Origin: Streptomyces sp. NBC_00377
GTDB lineage: Bacteria; Actinomycetota; Actinomycetes; Streptomycetales; Streptomycetaceae
Direction of reading: 5' to 3'
Assembly: GCF_036075115.1 (NCBI RefSeq)
Contig: NZ_CP107958.1
Location: 3,534,001-3,598,000 of the forward strand
Length of the DNA stretch: 64,000 bases
Below, one piece after another: positions 41,884 to 50,455 of this stretch (position 1 is the first letter of the stretch; each line of letters opens with the position of its first letter). The notes under the pieces were generated by a model. That model saw only the letters and a list, made by a program, of their open reading frames with translations. It searched no databases and was not told where the DNA came from. Both the position numbers and the translations under genes were made by a program.

Positions 41884-43047
41884 TCAGCCTTCCGTGGCCG
41901 CAGAACCACTGGTGGAGGCGGTCTGCTGGAACAGCCATTCGGACTTGAGCTCGGAATAACCGGGCTTGATCACGTCACTGATCATGGCGAGTCGTTCATC
42001 GAAAGGAATGAATGCTGACTTCATAGCATTGACGGAGAACCACTGGAGATCGTCGAGCGTATAACCGAACGCGTCGACAAGGTGCTCGAATTCCCGGCTC
42101 ATACTGGTGCCGGACATCAGGCGGTTGTCCGTGTTGACGGTGGCCCGGAAGTGGAGCCGGCGCAGCAGGCCGATGGGGTGCTCGGCGTAGGAGGCGGCCG
42201 CTCCGGTCTGGAGGTTGGAACTGGGGCACAGCTCCAGCGGGATGCGCTTGTCGCGGACGTAGGAGGCGAGCCGGCCGAGCTTCACGCTGCCGTCGGCGGC
42301 GACCTCGATGTCGTCGATGATGCGCACGCCGTGCCCGAGCCGGTCGGCGCCGCACCACTGGAGCGCCTGCCAGATGGACGGCAGCCCGAAGGCCTCGCCG
42401 GCGTGGATGGTGAAGTGGTTGTTCTCGCGCTTCAGGTACTCGAAGGCGTCGAGGTGCCGGGTGGGCGGGAAGCCCGCCTCCGCGCCCGCGATGTCGAAGC
42501 CCACGACCCCGAGGTCCCGGTAGCGGTTGGCGAGTTCGGCGATCTCCAGGGCGCGGGCCGCGTGCCGCATGGCGGTGAGCAGGGCGCCGACACGGATGCG
42601 GTGCCCGTTGCGCCGGGCCGTCCGCTCACCCTCCCGGAAGCCCTCGTTGACGGCCTCGACGACCTCTTCGAGGCTGAGTCCGCCCTCGAGGTGCTGCTCG
42701 GGGGCGTAGCGCACCTCGGCATAGACGACGCCGTCCTCGGCGAGGTCCTCGGCGCACTCGCGGGCGATCCGGACGAGCGCGTCGCGGGTCTGCATCACGC
42801 CGACGGTGTGGGAGAAGGTCTCCAGATAGCGTTCCAGGGAACCGGAGTCGGCGGCCTCCCGGAACCAGACGCCGAGCTTGTCGGGGTCGGCCTCGGGGAG
42901 TTGGGCGTACCCGTTGTCGCGGGCGAGGTCGACGATCGTGCCGGGGCGCAGCCCACCGTCGAGATGGTCGTGCAGCAGAACCTTGGGTGCCCGCCGGATC
43001 TGGTCCGAGCTCGGGGTGGTGCCCGTCTGGGTGCTCTGGCTCGTCAT
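41884..43047 (-). CDS. add: Adenosine deaminase
   Basis: A 387-residue zinc hydrolase turning (deoxy)adenosine into (deoxy)inosine, the substrate of the purine phosphorylase encoded at 25525. Zinc ligands are in LLHDHLDGG and FTIHAGEAFG, with the catalytic glutamate in HAGE. Further active-site residues are in GHGVRIIDD and TVNTDNRLMSG. A CTACGCGCGTAG operator overlaps its promoter. The ATG is six bases from a TAGAGT -10 box, so the mRNA is probably leaderless. Confidence 0.94.
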   Translation of the reverse strand: MTSQSTQTGTTPSSDQIRRAPKVLLHDHLDGGLRPGTIVDLARDNGYAQLPEADPDKLGVWFREAADSGSLERYLETFSHTVGVMQTRDALVRIARECAEDLAEDGVVYAEVRYAPEQHLEGGLSLEEVVEAVNEGFREGERTARRNGHRIRVGALLTAMRHAARALEIAELANRYRDLGVVGFDIAGAEAGFPPTRHLDAFEYLKRENNHFTIHAGEAFGLPSIWQALQWCGADRLGHGVRIIDDIEVAADGSVKLGRLASYVRDKRIPLELCPSSNLQTGAAASYAEHPIGLLRRLHFRATVNTDNRLMSGTSMSREFEHLVDAFGYTLDDLQWFSVNAMKSAFIPFDERLAMISDVIKPGYSELKSEWLFQQTASTSGSAATEG

Positions 43048-43053
43048 TGGCGC

Positions 43054-43075
43054 ACTCTAACTCCTACGCGCGTAG
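43054..43075 (-). promoter_or_regulatory. add promoter with CTACGCGCGTAG operator
   Basis: CTACGCGCGTAG (43064-43075) lies four bases upstream of TAGAGT (43054-43059 on the minus strand), which itself ends six bases before the add ATG. The palindrome occupies the promoter spacer, as at deoC. Confidence 0.7.
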
Positions 43076-43160
43076 ACGGCGCGTTGTACAACTCCGCCGA
43101 TATGTAACGGTGACCGCACGGACGGGTGGAGTACATCGGCGCTTCTGACACTGTTCTGTC

Positions 43161-43934
43161 ATGGCACAGGATGTGACGCCGGTTCGGACGGTCCGGCTCG
43201 GGAGGGCGCTCGGTCCGGCGCCGACGGCGGTGAGCGGGGCGGTGCTGCTGCTCCCGGGCGGCGAGGAGGTCTCCAGCCGCAGACCGTCCGCCGTGTGGGG
43301 GGCCGGCTTCGTGCGGGGGCTCGGGCGCGGGCTCGCCAGGGCGGGACGGGAGGAGGGCCTCGTCGTCCATACCGTGCACTACCGCTACCGGGGCTGGAAC
43401 GGCAGCGAGGCGCATCTCGCGGCCGACGCGGCCTGGGCGGCCGACGAGGTCGTACGGCGTTACGGGGACGTCTCCGTATGCCTGGCCGGCGTCGACATGG
43501 GCGCGCGGGCGGCGCTGCGGGCGGCCGGACACGAAGCCGTCAACTCCGTGCTGGCGATCGCTCCCTGGCTGCCGGAGGAGGACATGGCCGCCGCACCCGA
43601 ACCGGTGAAGCAGCTGGCCGGGCGGCGGGTGCTGATCGTGCACGGCACGAAGGACGAGCGCTGCGACCCCGAGCTGTCCTTCCGGCTGGCGGCGCGGGCG
43701 AAGAAGGCGAACCGGGACGTGTGCCGGTTCGAGGTGCACTCCGACGGCCACGGGCTGCACCAGTACCGGAGCGAAGTCCTGGCGCTGGCCGAGGACTTCG
43801 TCATGGGCGCGCTGTTCGGGCGGACGCTCTCCCGGCCCGTGGAGGACGCGCTGGCCGCCCCGCCGCCGCTGGGGCTGCGGATGCCGCTGGCCGTCGGCTT
43901 CGGCAAGTCGTTACGGCGCCGGGGACGCCCCTGA
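43161..43934 (+). CDS. Alpha/beta-hydrolase-fold protein with altered nucleophile elbow
   Basis: A 257-residue protein of the dienelactone hydrolase-like alpha/beta fold: LLLPGGEEVSS at the oxyanion side, then HYRYRGWNG, and the later Asp and His (LIVHGTKDERCDP and SDGHGLHQY). At the nucleophile elbow the sequence is AGVDMGARAA, with aspartate where serine or cysteine is expected. It may use Asp as haloalkane dehalogenases do, or may be non-hydrolytic. Substrate is unknown. It is divergent from add. Confidence 0.75.
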   Translation: MAQDVTPVRTVRLGRALGPAPTAVSGAVLLLPGGEEVSSRRPSAVWGAGFVRGLGRGLARAGREEGLVVHTVHYRYRGWNGSEAHLAADAAWAADEVVRRYGDVSVCLAGVDMGARAALRAAGHEAVNSVLAIAPWLPEEDMAAAPEPVKQLAGRRVLIVHGTKDERCDPELSFRLAARAKKANRDVCRFEVHSDGHGLHQYRSEVLALAEDFVMGALFGRTLSRPVEDALAAPPPLGLRMPLAVGFGKSLRRRGRP

Positions 43935-43968
43935 GTCACCGCGTCGCCCCGGCGAGGGGTGCGCCGAC

Positions 43969-44016
43969 TCGGGCCGGCGGCCGATCGCTGCTTCGGGCCG
44001 GCGGCCGATCGTTGCC
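43969..44016. repeat. Two tandem copies of a 24-bp repeat
   Basis: TCGGGCCGGCGGCCGATCG followed by (C/T)TGC(T/C) occurs twice with period 24 and two mismatches, between convergent genes. Each copy contains the palindromic GCCGGC and CGGCCG. Confidence 0.7.
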
Positions 44017-44063
44017 TCGGACCGGCTGAGGGCCTGCCGGATCGGAGCGGCCGGGGCGGGGGC

Positions 44064-44978
44064 TCAGTGGGGCAGCAGGTTCCCCCTTCTCGACAGGAGG
44101 AACTTCTTGAAGGCCGCGACCGGCGGGGTGTCCGGGTGGCCGTCCAGCCAGGCCACGCCGATCTCGCGGACGGCGCGCGGGGCCGTCACCGTCAGCTCCA
44201 CCACCCCCGGCCTGGCCACGGCGGGCGGCGGCAGCAGGGCCACGCCGAGACCCGCCGCGACCAGCCCGCGCAGGGTCTCCGCCTCCTCGCCCTCGAAGGC
44301 GACCCGGGGGCGGAACCCGGCCTCCTTGCAGAGGTCGTCGGTGATGCGGCGCAGACCGTAACCGGGCTCCAGCGTCACGAACGTCTCGTCGGCGGCCTCG
44401 GCGAGGCGCACCCGTCTGCGGGCGGCGAGGCGGTGGTCGGCCGGGACCACCAGACGCAGTTTCTGCTCGTCGAGGCGGCGGCCCACCAGGTCGGGGGCGT
44501 CCGGGACCGGGGAGGTCAGACAGAGGTCCAGCTCCCCCGCCCGGAGCCCCTCGAGCATCGCCTCGCCGTAGTTCTGGACGAGGCTGAAGCGGACGCGCGG
44601 GTGATCGGCCCGGAAGGCGTGGATCAGCCCGGGGACGGTCTCGGCGCCCATGGTGTGCAGGAAGCCGAAGGCGACCTTGCCGGTGGCCGGGTCGGCGTCC
44701 GCCCGGACCTCGTCGGCGGCCCGCTCGATCTCGTCGAGGGCGCGTTCGACGGAGGCGAGGAACGTACGCCCGGCGGGAGTGAGGGAGACCGTGCGGCCGT
44801 GCCGGGCGAACAGGTCGACTCCCAGGTCCTGTTCGAGGCGGACCATGGCCCGGGACAGCGTCGACTGCGGCACCTGCATCTCCTGCGCGGCCCGCGTCAC
44901 GTGCTCGGTCCGGGCGACCCCGGCGAAGTAGGCGAGCCTCGGGGCCAGCAGCCTGGACATGACCGTCGCGTCCGCCAT
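44064..44978 (-). CDS. LysR-family transcriptional regulator
   Basis: A 304-residue LysR regulator. The winged helix-turn-helix is at about residues 10-65 (TRAAQEMQVPQSTLSRAMVR). The effector-binding domain follows (AFGFLHTMGAETVPGLI; GLVAAGLGVALLPPP). It is divergent from an MFS exporter, the usual layout in which the regulator controls the transporter. MADATVMSR is taken as start; an ATG 19 codons upstream is possible. Confidence 0.9.
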   Translation of the reverse strand: MADATVMSRLLAPRLAYFAGVARTEHVTRAAQEMQVPQSTLSRAMVRLEQDLGVDLFARHGRTVSLTPAGRTFLASVERALDEIERAADEVRADADPATGKVAFGFLHTMGAETVPGLIHAFRADHPRVRFSLVQNYGEAMLEGLRAGELDLCLTSPVPDAPDLVGRRLDEQKLRLVVPADHRLAARRRVRLAEAADETFVTLEPGYGLRRITDDLCKEAGFRPRVAFEGEEAETLRGLVAAGLGVALLPPPAVARPGVVELTVTAPRAVREIGVAWLDGHPDTPPVAAFKKFLLSRRGNLLPH

Positions 44979-45098
44979 GTCTTCTGTGTCACTGGACGGT
45001 GACAGGCGACCGTCTGACCTCTGCTGATGCACCATGGGAACGATTATGACGATTCCGTGCATTGGACGGATGAGCGGGGGCGTACGTAACTTCGAGGC

Positions 45099-46370
45099 AT
45101 GTCTCCCGCCAGTACCGGGGCGTCCACGCTCGTGGGCGCCGCGTCCTCCGCTCCCGTCTCCCCCGACTCCCGAATGACCCCCGGCGACCCCGGTTACCGC
45201 CGGATGAGCTTCGCGCTCTTCCTCGCCGGCGTGGCGACCTTCGCCCTGCTGTACTCCACGCAGGCGCTGCTGCCGTTGATCTCTGACGACTTCGGGGTGG
45301 CGGCGAGCCGGGCCAGCTGGACGGTAGCGGCGGCGACCGGCGGCCTCGCGCTGTTCGTGCTGCCGATGAGCGCCCTGTCGGAGCGCTACGGCCGCCGTAC
45401 GGTGATGACGGCCTCGCTGGGCGTCGCGGTGGGCGTGGGCGTGCTGGTCCCCTTCGCCCCCTCGCTGGGCACGCTGGTCGTGCTGCGGGCGGTGCAGGGT
45501 GCGGCGCTGGCCGGGCTTCCGGCCTCGGCGACCGCGTACCTGGCCGAGGAGGTCCGGCCGAAGGCGCTCGTCACGGCGATCGGCCTGTTCGTGGCGGGCA
45601 ACAGCGTCGGCGGGATGAGCGGCCGCGTCATCACCGGCTGGGTCGCCCAGGAGTGGGGCTGGCGGGTGGCCGTCGGGGTGATCGGCGCCCTCGCGGTGGC
45701 CTGCGCGATCGCCTTCCGGCTGCTGCTGCCGGCGCCGCGGCACTTCAGGGCGGGATCACTCGCGCCCCGCGTCCTGCTGCGCACGGTCCGCGAGCACCTC
45801 GCCGACCCGCTGCTGTGCCGCCTGTACGCGATCGGCGCGCTGTTCATGACCGTCTTCGGCGGCGTGTACACGGTGATCGGCTACCGGCTGACGGAGGCGC
45901 CCTTCTCCCTCCCGCAGGGCATCGTCGGCTCGATCTTCCTGGTGTACCTGGTGGGCACGGTGTCGGCGTCGACGGCGGGCCGGCTGGTCGGCCGTCTCGG
46001 CCGGCGCGGAGCGCTGTACCTCGCGGGCGGCACCACGGCCGCGGGACTGCTGCTGTCGCTGGCGGACTCCCTGGCCCCGGTCCTGCTGGGCCTGGTCCTG
46101 ATCACGGCGGGCTTCTTCGCGGGGCACGCGGTGGCGTCCTCGGCGGTCAGCAAGACGGCGACGACCGGCCGCGCACAGGCCTCCGCGCTGTACCAGTCCG
46201 CGTACTACATCGGCTCCAGCGTGGGGTCCACGGTCGGCGCGCTGGCCTTCCACTCGGGCGGCTGGTCCGGCACGGTCGCGGTGGGTGTCCTGGCGGTGCT
46301 GGGCGTCGTGACGATCACGGTGTTCGGGACGCGGGCGGCCCGCCGGGAGACGCTGGTCGCCGCCCACTGA
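45099..46370 (+). CDS. MFS transporter (YnfM-like)
   Basis: A 423-residue major facilitator with 12 predicted membrane helices. The family signature in loop 2-3 is LSERYGRRTVM, and helix 1 has FALLYSTQALLP as in the YnfM/arabinose-efflux branch. It likely exports a small drug or metabolite, with expression set by the divergent LysR protein. The first about 33 residues are an extended Ser/Ala/Pro-rich cytoplasmic tail. Confidence 0.9.
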   Translation: MSPASTGASTLVGAASSAPVSPDSRMTPGDPGYRRMSFALFLAGVATFALLYSTQALLPLISDDFGVAASRASWTVAAATGGLALFVLPMSALSERYGRRTVMTASLGVAVGVGVLVPFAPSLGTLVVLRAVQGAALAGLPASATAYLAEEVRPKALVTAIGLFVAGNSVGGMSGRVITGWVAQEWGWRVAVGVIGALAVACAIAFRLLLPAPRHFRAGSLAPRVLLRTVREHLADPLLCRLYAIGALFMTVFGGVYTVIGYRLTEAPFSLPQGIVGSIFLVYLVGTVSASTAGRLVGRLGRRGALYLAGGTTAAGLLLSLADSLAPVLLGLVLITAGFFAGHAVASSAVSKTATTGRAQASALYQSAYYIGSSVGSTVGALAFHSGGWSGTVAVGVLAVLGVVTITVFGTRAARRETLVAAH

Positions 46371-46445
46371 TACATCCCGCGGCCTTCCCCCCGCGGTCCT
46401 GCTCTTCCCCCTGCGGTCTTTGGCCTTCCCCCTGTTCAGGACCGG

Positions 46446-46468
46446 TTGTCAGCGGTGGCGCGTAGCCT
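46446..46468 (+). promoter_or_regulatory. RecA-independent DNA-damage promoter (PafBC type) of dnaN2
   Basis: TTGTCAGCG-N8-TAGCCT fits the mycobacterial RecA-NDp consensus TTGTCRGTG-N8-TAnnnT with one mismatch in the -35 element. It is enclosed by a longer inverted repeat CCGGTTGTC/GACAACCGG (46442-46450 and 46475-46483). The start codon is 36 bases downstream with GGGGGA in between. Confidence 0.65.
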
Positions 46469-46503
46469 CCGCGCGACAACCGGCTCGAGCAGGGGGATTT
46501 TCG

Positions 46504-47601
46504 ATGGAGTTCCGGATCGACCGCGCCGATCTGGTCGAGGCGGTGGCCTGGGCGGCCCGCGCGCTGCCGGCCCGTACGCCGGTGCCGGTGCTGGGCGGGC
46601 TGCTGCTGGACGCGACGGCGGGGCGGCTGAGCGTGGCGGGCTTCGACTTCGAGACGGCGGCCCGCATCGAGACGGACGCCGAGGTCGGTGCGGCGGGCGG
46701 GGTGCTCGTGCTCGGCCGCCGGCTCCTCGACATCTGCAAGGTCCTGCCCGACGGGCCGGTCAGCTGCGCCCTGGCGGGCACCCGGTTCACGGTCGAGGCG
46801 GGCGGCACCAGCTTCGGCCTGTCGACCCTCCCGCGCGAGGAGTACCCCGCTGTGCCCGAGCCGCCGCGGGCGTACGGCACCGTGGACGCGACCGCCGTCG
46901 CCCAGGTGGCGGTGGCCGCGGGCCGCGACGACACGCTCCCGGTGCTCACGGGCGTCCAGCTGCGCCTGGAGGGCGACGAGATGACCCTGTCGGCCTCGGA
47001 CCGCTACCGGTACGCGGTACGGCGGATGGAGTGGAAGCCGCAGGCGGCCGTCGAGGGAGTGGCGGAGGCACTCGTGCCCGCCCGGCGTCTGCTGGACGTG
47101 AGCCGGTCCCTGGCGCGGTGCGGGGACGTCCGGATCGGGCTGGACGAGGGCTCGGGTCCGATCGGGTTCGAGGGGGGACGGATGCGGACGGTGGTGCGGC
47201 GGCTGGACGGAAGGCTGCCGTCGTACGGGAAGCTGTTCGACATGGCGGGGGCCGCCGTCGCCGAGGTGGAGTGCGGCGCGCTGACCGAGGCCGTGCGCAG
47301 AGTCGCGGTGGTGGCGGAGGCGAACAGTCCGGTGCGGCTGGACTTCTCGGCAGGGTCCGTCGTGCTGCGCGCCGGGTACGGCGACGACGTGGCCACCCAG
47401 CGGCTGCCCGCGGGGCTGACCGGCGCCGAGGAGGTGACCGTGGCCTTCAACCCGGCGTATCTGCTGGACGCGCTGGCCTCCTTCGAGGCGCCGGGACTGC
47501 GGGTGGAGCTGCTGGGGACGGGCCAGCGGGCGCTGCTCGGCCCGGCGGGGGCGCCTGAAAGCCACCGGCACCTGCTGATGTCGGTGAAACAGCTGGTCTG
47601 A
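46504..47601 (+). CDS. DNA polymerase III beta-clamp paralogue
   Basis: A 365-residue sliding-clamp protein with three clamp domains (about 1-120, 121-245, 246-365). Family features are FRIDRADLVEAVAWAARALP, the hydrophobic TLPVLTGVQLRLEGDEMTL strand pair, LSASDRYRYAVR, and the C-terminal LMSVKQLV in place of the usual LMPVRL. It is not next to dnaA or recF, so it should be a second copy. The promoter suggests induction by DNA damage, perhaps to serve repair polymerases. GTG-free ATG start with AGGGGGA upstream. Confidence 0.85.
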   Translation: MEFRIDRADLVEAVAWAARALPARTPVPVLGGLLLDATAGRLSVAGFDFETAARIETDAEVGAAGGVLVLGRRLLDICKVLPDGPVSCALAGTRFTVEAGGTSFGLSTLPREEYPAVPEPPRAYGTVDATAVAQVAVAAGRDDTLPVLTGVQLRLEGDEMTLSASDRYRYAVRRMEWKPQAAVEGVAEALVPARRLLDVSRSLARCGDVRIGLDEGSGPIGFEGGRMRTVVRRLDGRLPSYGKLFDMAGAAVAEVECGALTEAVRRVAVVAEANSPVRLDFSAGSVVLRAGYGDDVATQRLPAGLTGAEEVTVAFNPAYLLDALASFEAPGLRVELLGTGQRALLGPAGAPESHRHLLMSVKQLV

Positions 47602-47652
47602 CCCTGCCCGGAGGACCCCTTCGACCTGCGCTTTCGTCGACTCGGCGGGCCG

Positions 47653-47675
47653 TTGTCAGTGGGCTGCGGTAGCTT
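47653..47675 (+). promoter_or_regulatory. RecA-independent DNA-damage promoter (PafBC type) of the sigma gene
   Basis: TTGTCAGTG-N8-TAGCTT matches the consensus TTGTCRGTG-N8-TAnnnT at every fixed position. It lies 55 bases upstream of the sigma factor start. Confidence 0.75.
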
Positions 47676-47730
47676 CCGAAGTGCTGGGCGCGAAGACGCG
47701 TGACAGAACGGCCACAGGGGTGGGTGGACG

Positions 47731-48747
47731 ATGGGCAACAGCACGGCGACGACGACCGACATCGACGTCGCACTGGAGAAGCACCGGACCGAGCTGACCG
47801 GCTACTGCTACCGCATGCTCGGCTCCTCCTTCGAGGCCGAGGACGCGGTGCAGGACACCCTGGTGCGCGCCTGGCGGAGCTACGAGAAGTTCGAGGGACG
47901 CTCCAGTCTGCGCTCCTGGCTGTACCGGATCGCGACCAACGTCTGCCTGGACATGCTGACGGCCGGCAACAAGCGGGCCCGGCCGATGGACCTCGCCGAG
48001 CCCACCCCGCTCGCCCGGGCCGCCCTCTCCCCCCGCCCCGACCACACCTGGCTGGAGCCGATGCCGGACGCACGTGTGCTGCCGACCGTGCAGGACCCGG
48101 CCGAGGCGGCGATCGCCAAGGAGTCGGTGCGCCTCGCGTTCATGGCCGCGTTGCAGCAGCTCCCGCCGAAGCAGCGGGTGGTGCTGATCCTGCGGGAGGT
48201 GCTGGCGTGGAAGGCGAGCGAGGTCGCCGAGCTGCTCGACACCTCGGTCGCCTCGGTGAACAGCGCGCTCCAGCGGGCGCGGGCGACGCTGGCCGAGCGG
48301 GAGTCCTCGGGCGCCGACGCGGCGGTGTCGGACCCGTTGGACGAGCAGCAGCAGGAACTGCTCGAACGCTACGTGGCGGCCTTCGAGGGCTACGACATGA
48401 CGGCGCTGACGGCGCTCCTCCACGAGGACGCCATCATGACGATGCCGCCGTTCGACCTGTGGCTGACCGGCCACGACGACATCACCGGCTTCATGACCAC
48501 GCTCGGCTCCGCCTGCGAGGGCTCGCGGCTGCTGCCGGTCCAGGTCAACGGTCTGCCGGGCTTCGCCCAGTACAAGCCGGACCCGGACAAGGGCGGGTTC
48601 ACCCCGTGGGCGATCCAGATCCTGGAGATCTCAGCGGGCCGCCTCACCGGGTTCCACTTCTATCTCGACACCCAGCGGTGGTTCCCCCTCTTCGGCCTGC
48701 CCCTCCACCTCGAAGCGGAGACCGACCAGGTCGAGCAGGGCGCGTAG
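47731..48747 (+). CDS. sigG: ECF sigma factor of the SigG group with SnoaL-like tail
   Basis: A 338-residue sigma factor. Region 2 is at about 18-85 (YCYRMLGSSFEAEDAVQDTL; SWLYRIATNVCLDML). Region 4 is at about 135-190 (LPPKQRVVLILREVLAWKAS; SVASVNSALQRARATL). A C-terminal SnoaL/NTF2-like domain covers about 205-335 (ERYVAAFEGYDMTALTALLH; GFHFYLDTQRWFPLFGLPL), which in such sigma factors regulates activity in place of an anti-sigma factor. Mycobacterial SigG has this layout and is induced by DNA damage. Its 3' end overlaps the convergent STAS gene by 117 bp. Confidence 0.85.
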   Translation: MGNSTATTTDIDVALEKHRTELTGYCYRMLGSSFEAEDAVQDTLVRAWRSYEKFEGRSSLRSWLYRIATNVCLDMLTAGNKRARPMDLAEPTPLARAALSPRPDHTWLEPMPDARVLPTVQDPAEAAIAKESVRLAFMAALQQLPPKQRVVLILREVLAWKASEVAELLDTSVASVNSALQRARATLAERESSGADAAVSDPLDEQQQELLERYVAAFEGYDMTALTALLHEDAIMTMPPFDLWLTGHDDITGFMTTLGSACEGSRLLPVQVNGLPGFAQYKPDPDKGGFTPWAIQILEISAGRLTGFHFYLDTQRWFPLFGLPLHLEAETDQVEQGA

Positions 48748-49017
48748 GGCGGGGTCGGGCGCGCGCAGCCGTATGCGTCCTCCGGCCCGCCGGGCGGCCA
48801 GCTGAAGCCGCGCCAGCAGATCGACGGCGAGGAGGCTCGGCGGCCCCATCCCGGCGACGTCGCAGACGACGACCGGGGCGCCGGTGACCTCGAGCAGCCC
48901 CCGAACGTCGTCGGCCAGCCCGGTCACCCGCGGGCGGGTGAGGGGGCCGGTCAGAGTGAGTACGGGGGGTGTCGTCGCTTCCACGATCGGTAGACCGGCG
49001 CGGGGCGCCCAACTCAT
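48631..49017 (-). CDS. STAS-domain protein (anti-sigma antagonist-like)
   Basis: A 128-residue single STAS domain: PPVLTLTGPLTRPRV, VVVCDVAGMGPPSLLAVDLL and LRLRAPDPALRALLDLVGL-like ending. The position normally phosphorylated in SpoIIAA-type antagonists would be around GPPSLLAVD, with serine present. It has an acidic tail encoded in the region that overlaps the end of the sigma factor gene on the other strand. Whether it acts on a sigma pathway is not shown; no kinase gene is adjacent. Confidence 0.75.
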   Translation of the reverse strand: MSWAPRAGLPIVEATTPPVLTLTGPLTRPRVTGLADDVRGLLEVTGAPVVVCDVAGMGPPSLLAVDLLARLQLAARRAGGRIRLRAPDPALRALLDLVGLRFEVEGQAEEGEPPLGVEIEVEPGEAAR

Positions 49018-49094
49018 CGGAGCGGGAGAGCTCCCGGCCGGCCGACCGCTCGGACGGCCGGTCAGGGGCGGCCGGGACGCGCCTGCGGTCGCCT

Positions 49095-50387
49095 TCAGGC
49101 GATGCGCTCCAGCACCACCGGCGACGCGGTGAACCCGGTGTCCGCCGCGCCGATGTCGTAGGAGCCCGTCACCGCCTGGAGCGCGTACGCGAAGCGCTCC
49201 GGGGTGTCCGTGTGGAGGGTCAGGAGGGGCTGGCCCTCCTTGACCGTGTCGCCGGGCTTGGCGTGCAGTTCGACGCCCGCACCGGCCTGCACCGGGTCCT
49301 CCTTGCGGGCGCGGCCCGCGCCCAGGCGCCAGGCGGCGATGCCGATGTCGTAGGCGTCGAGGCGGGTCAGGACGCCCGAGGCCTCCGCCTTCACCACGTG
49401 CTGCTCCCTCGCCGTGGGCAGCGCGGCGTCCGGGTCGCCGCCCTGGGCCGCGATCATGCGCCGCCAGACGTCCATCGCCGAGCCGTCGGCCAGCGCCTTC
49501 GCCGGGTCCGCGTCCTTCACGCCGGCCGCGTCGAGCATCTCGCGGGCGAGCGCGATCGTCAGCTCCACCACGTCGGCCGGGCCGCCGCCGGCCAGGACCT
49601 CGACCGACTCGCGGACCTCCAGGGCGTTGCCGGCGGTGAGACCGAGCGGGGTGGACATGTCGGTCAGCAGGGCGACCGTCCGCACGCCGTGGTCCGTACC
49701 CAGGCCGACCATCGTCGAGGCCAGCTCGCGCGCGTCCTCGATGGTCTTCATGAAGGCGCCGGTGCCCACCTTCACGTCCAGGACAAGGGAACCGGTGCCC
49801 TCGGCGATCTTCTTCGACATGATCGACGAGGCGATCAGCGGGATCGCCTCCACCGTGCCGGTCACGTCGCGCAGGGCGTACAGCTTCTTGTCGGCCGGGG
49901 CGAGGCCGTCGCCGGCGGCGCAGATCACCGCGCCGGTCGTGTCCAGTACGTGCAGCATCTCGTCGTTGGAGAGCAGCGCGCGCCAGCCGGGGATCGACTC
50001 CAGCTTGTCCAGGGTGCCGCCGGTGTGGCCGAGGCCCCGACCGGAGAGCTGCGGGACCGCCGCGCCGCAGGCCGCCACCAGCGGGGCCAGCGGGAGCGTG
50101 ATCTTGTCGCCGACGCCGCCCGTGGAGTGCTTGTCGGCCGTGGGGCGGGACAGGGCGGAGAAGTCCATGCGCTCGCCGGAGGCGATCATCGCGGCGGTCC
50201 AGCGGGCGATCTCACGGCGGTTCATGCCGTTGAGGAGGATGGCCATGTTGAGGGCGGCCATCTGGTAGTCGGCGACCTCACCGCGGGTGTACGCGTCGAT
50301 GACCCAGTCGATCTGCTCGTCGCTGAGCTCACCGCGGTCCCGCTTGCTGCGGATGACGGAGACGGCATCCATCGACAACTGCGTCAT
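49095..50387 (-). CDS. deoA: Thymidine phosphorylase
   Basis: A 430-residue phosphorylase releasing thymine and deoxyribose 1-phosphate. The family signature region is SGRGLGHTGGTLDKLESIPG, preceded by KHSTGGVGDKITL for phosphate binding, with IASSIMSKKIAEG and DVKVGTGAFMK downstream. It is the last gene of the transporter-cdd-deoA operon and supplies deoxyribose 1-phosphate to the mutase/DeoC route. The ATG has GGAAGGAAAG upstream. Confidence 0.95.
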   Translation of the reverse strand: MTQLSMDAVSVIRSKRDRGELSDEQIDWVIDAYTRGEVADYQMAALNMAILLNGMNRREIARWTAAMIASGERMDFSALSRPTADKHSTGGVGDKITLPLAPLVAACGAAVPQLSGRGLGHTGGTLDKLESIPGWRALLSNDEMLHVLDTTGAVICAAGDGLAPADKKLYALRDVTGTVEAIPLIASSIMSKKIAEGTGSLVLDVKVGTGAFMKTIEDARELASTMVGLGTDHGVRTVALLTDMSTPLGLTAGNALEVRESVEVLAGGGPADVVELTIALAREMLDAAGVKDADPAKALADGSAMDVWRRMIAAQGGDPDAALPTAREQHVVKAEASGVLTRLDAYDIGIAAWRLGAGRARKEDPVQAGAGVELHAKPGDTVKEGQPLLTLHTDTPERFAYALQAVTGSYDIGAADTGFTASPVVLERIA

Positions 50388-50455
50388 GGCTTTCCTTCCG
50401 GTGGTGCACCGCGGTGCGGGTGCACGGTGGTGCGACAAGACGTGGGAGAAAGTGC

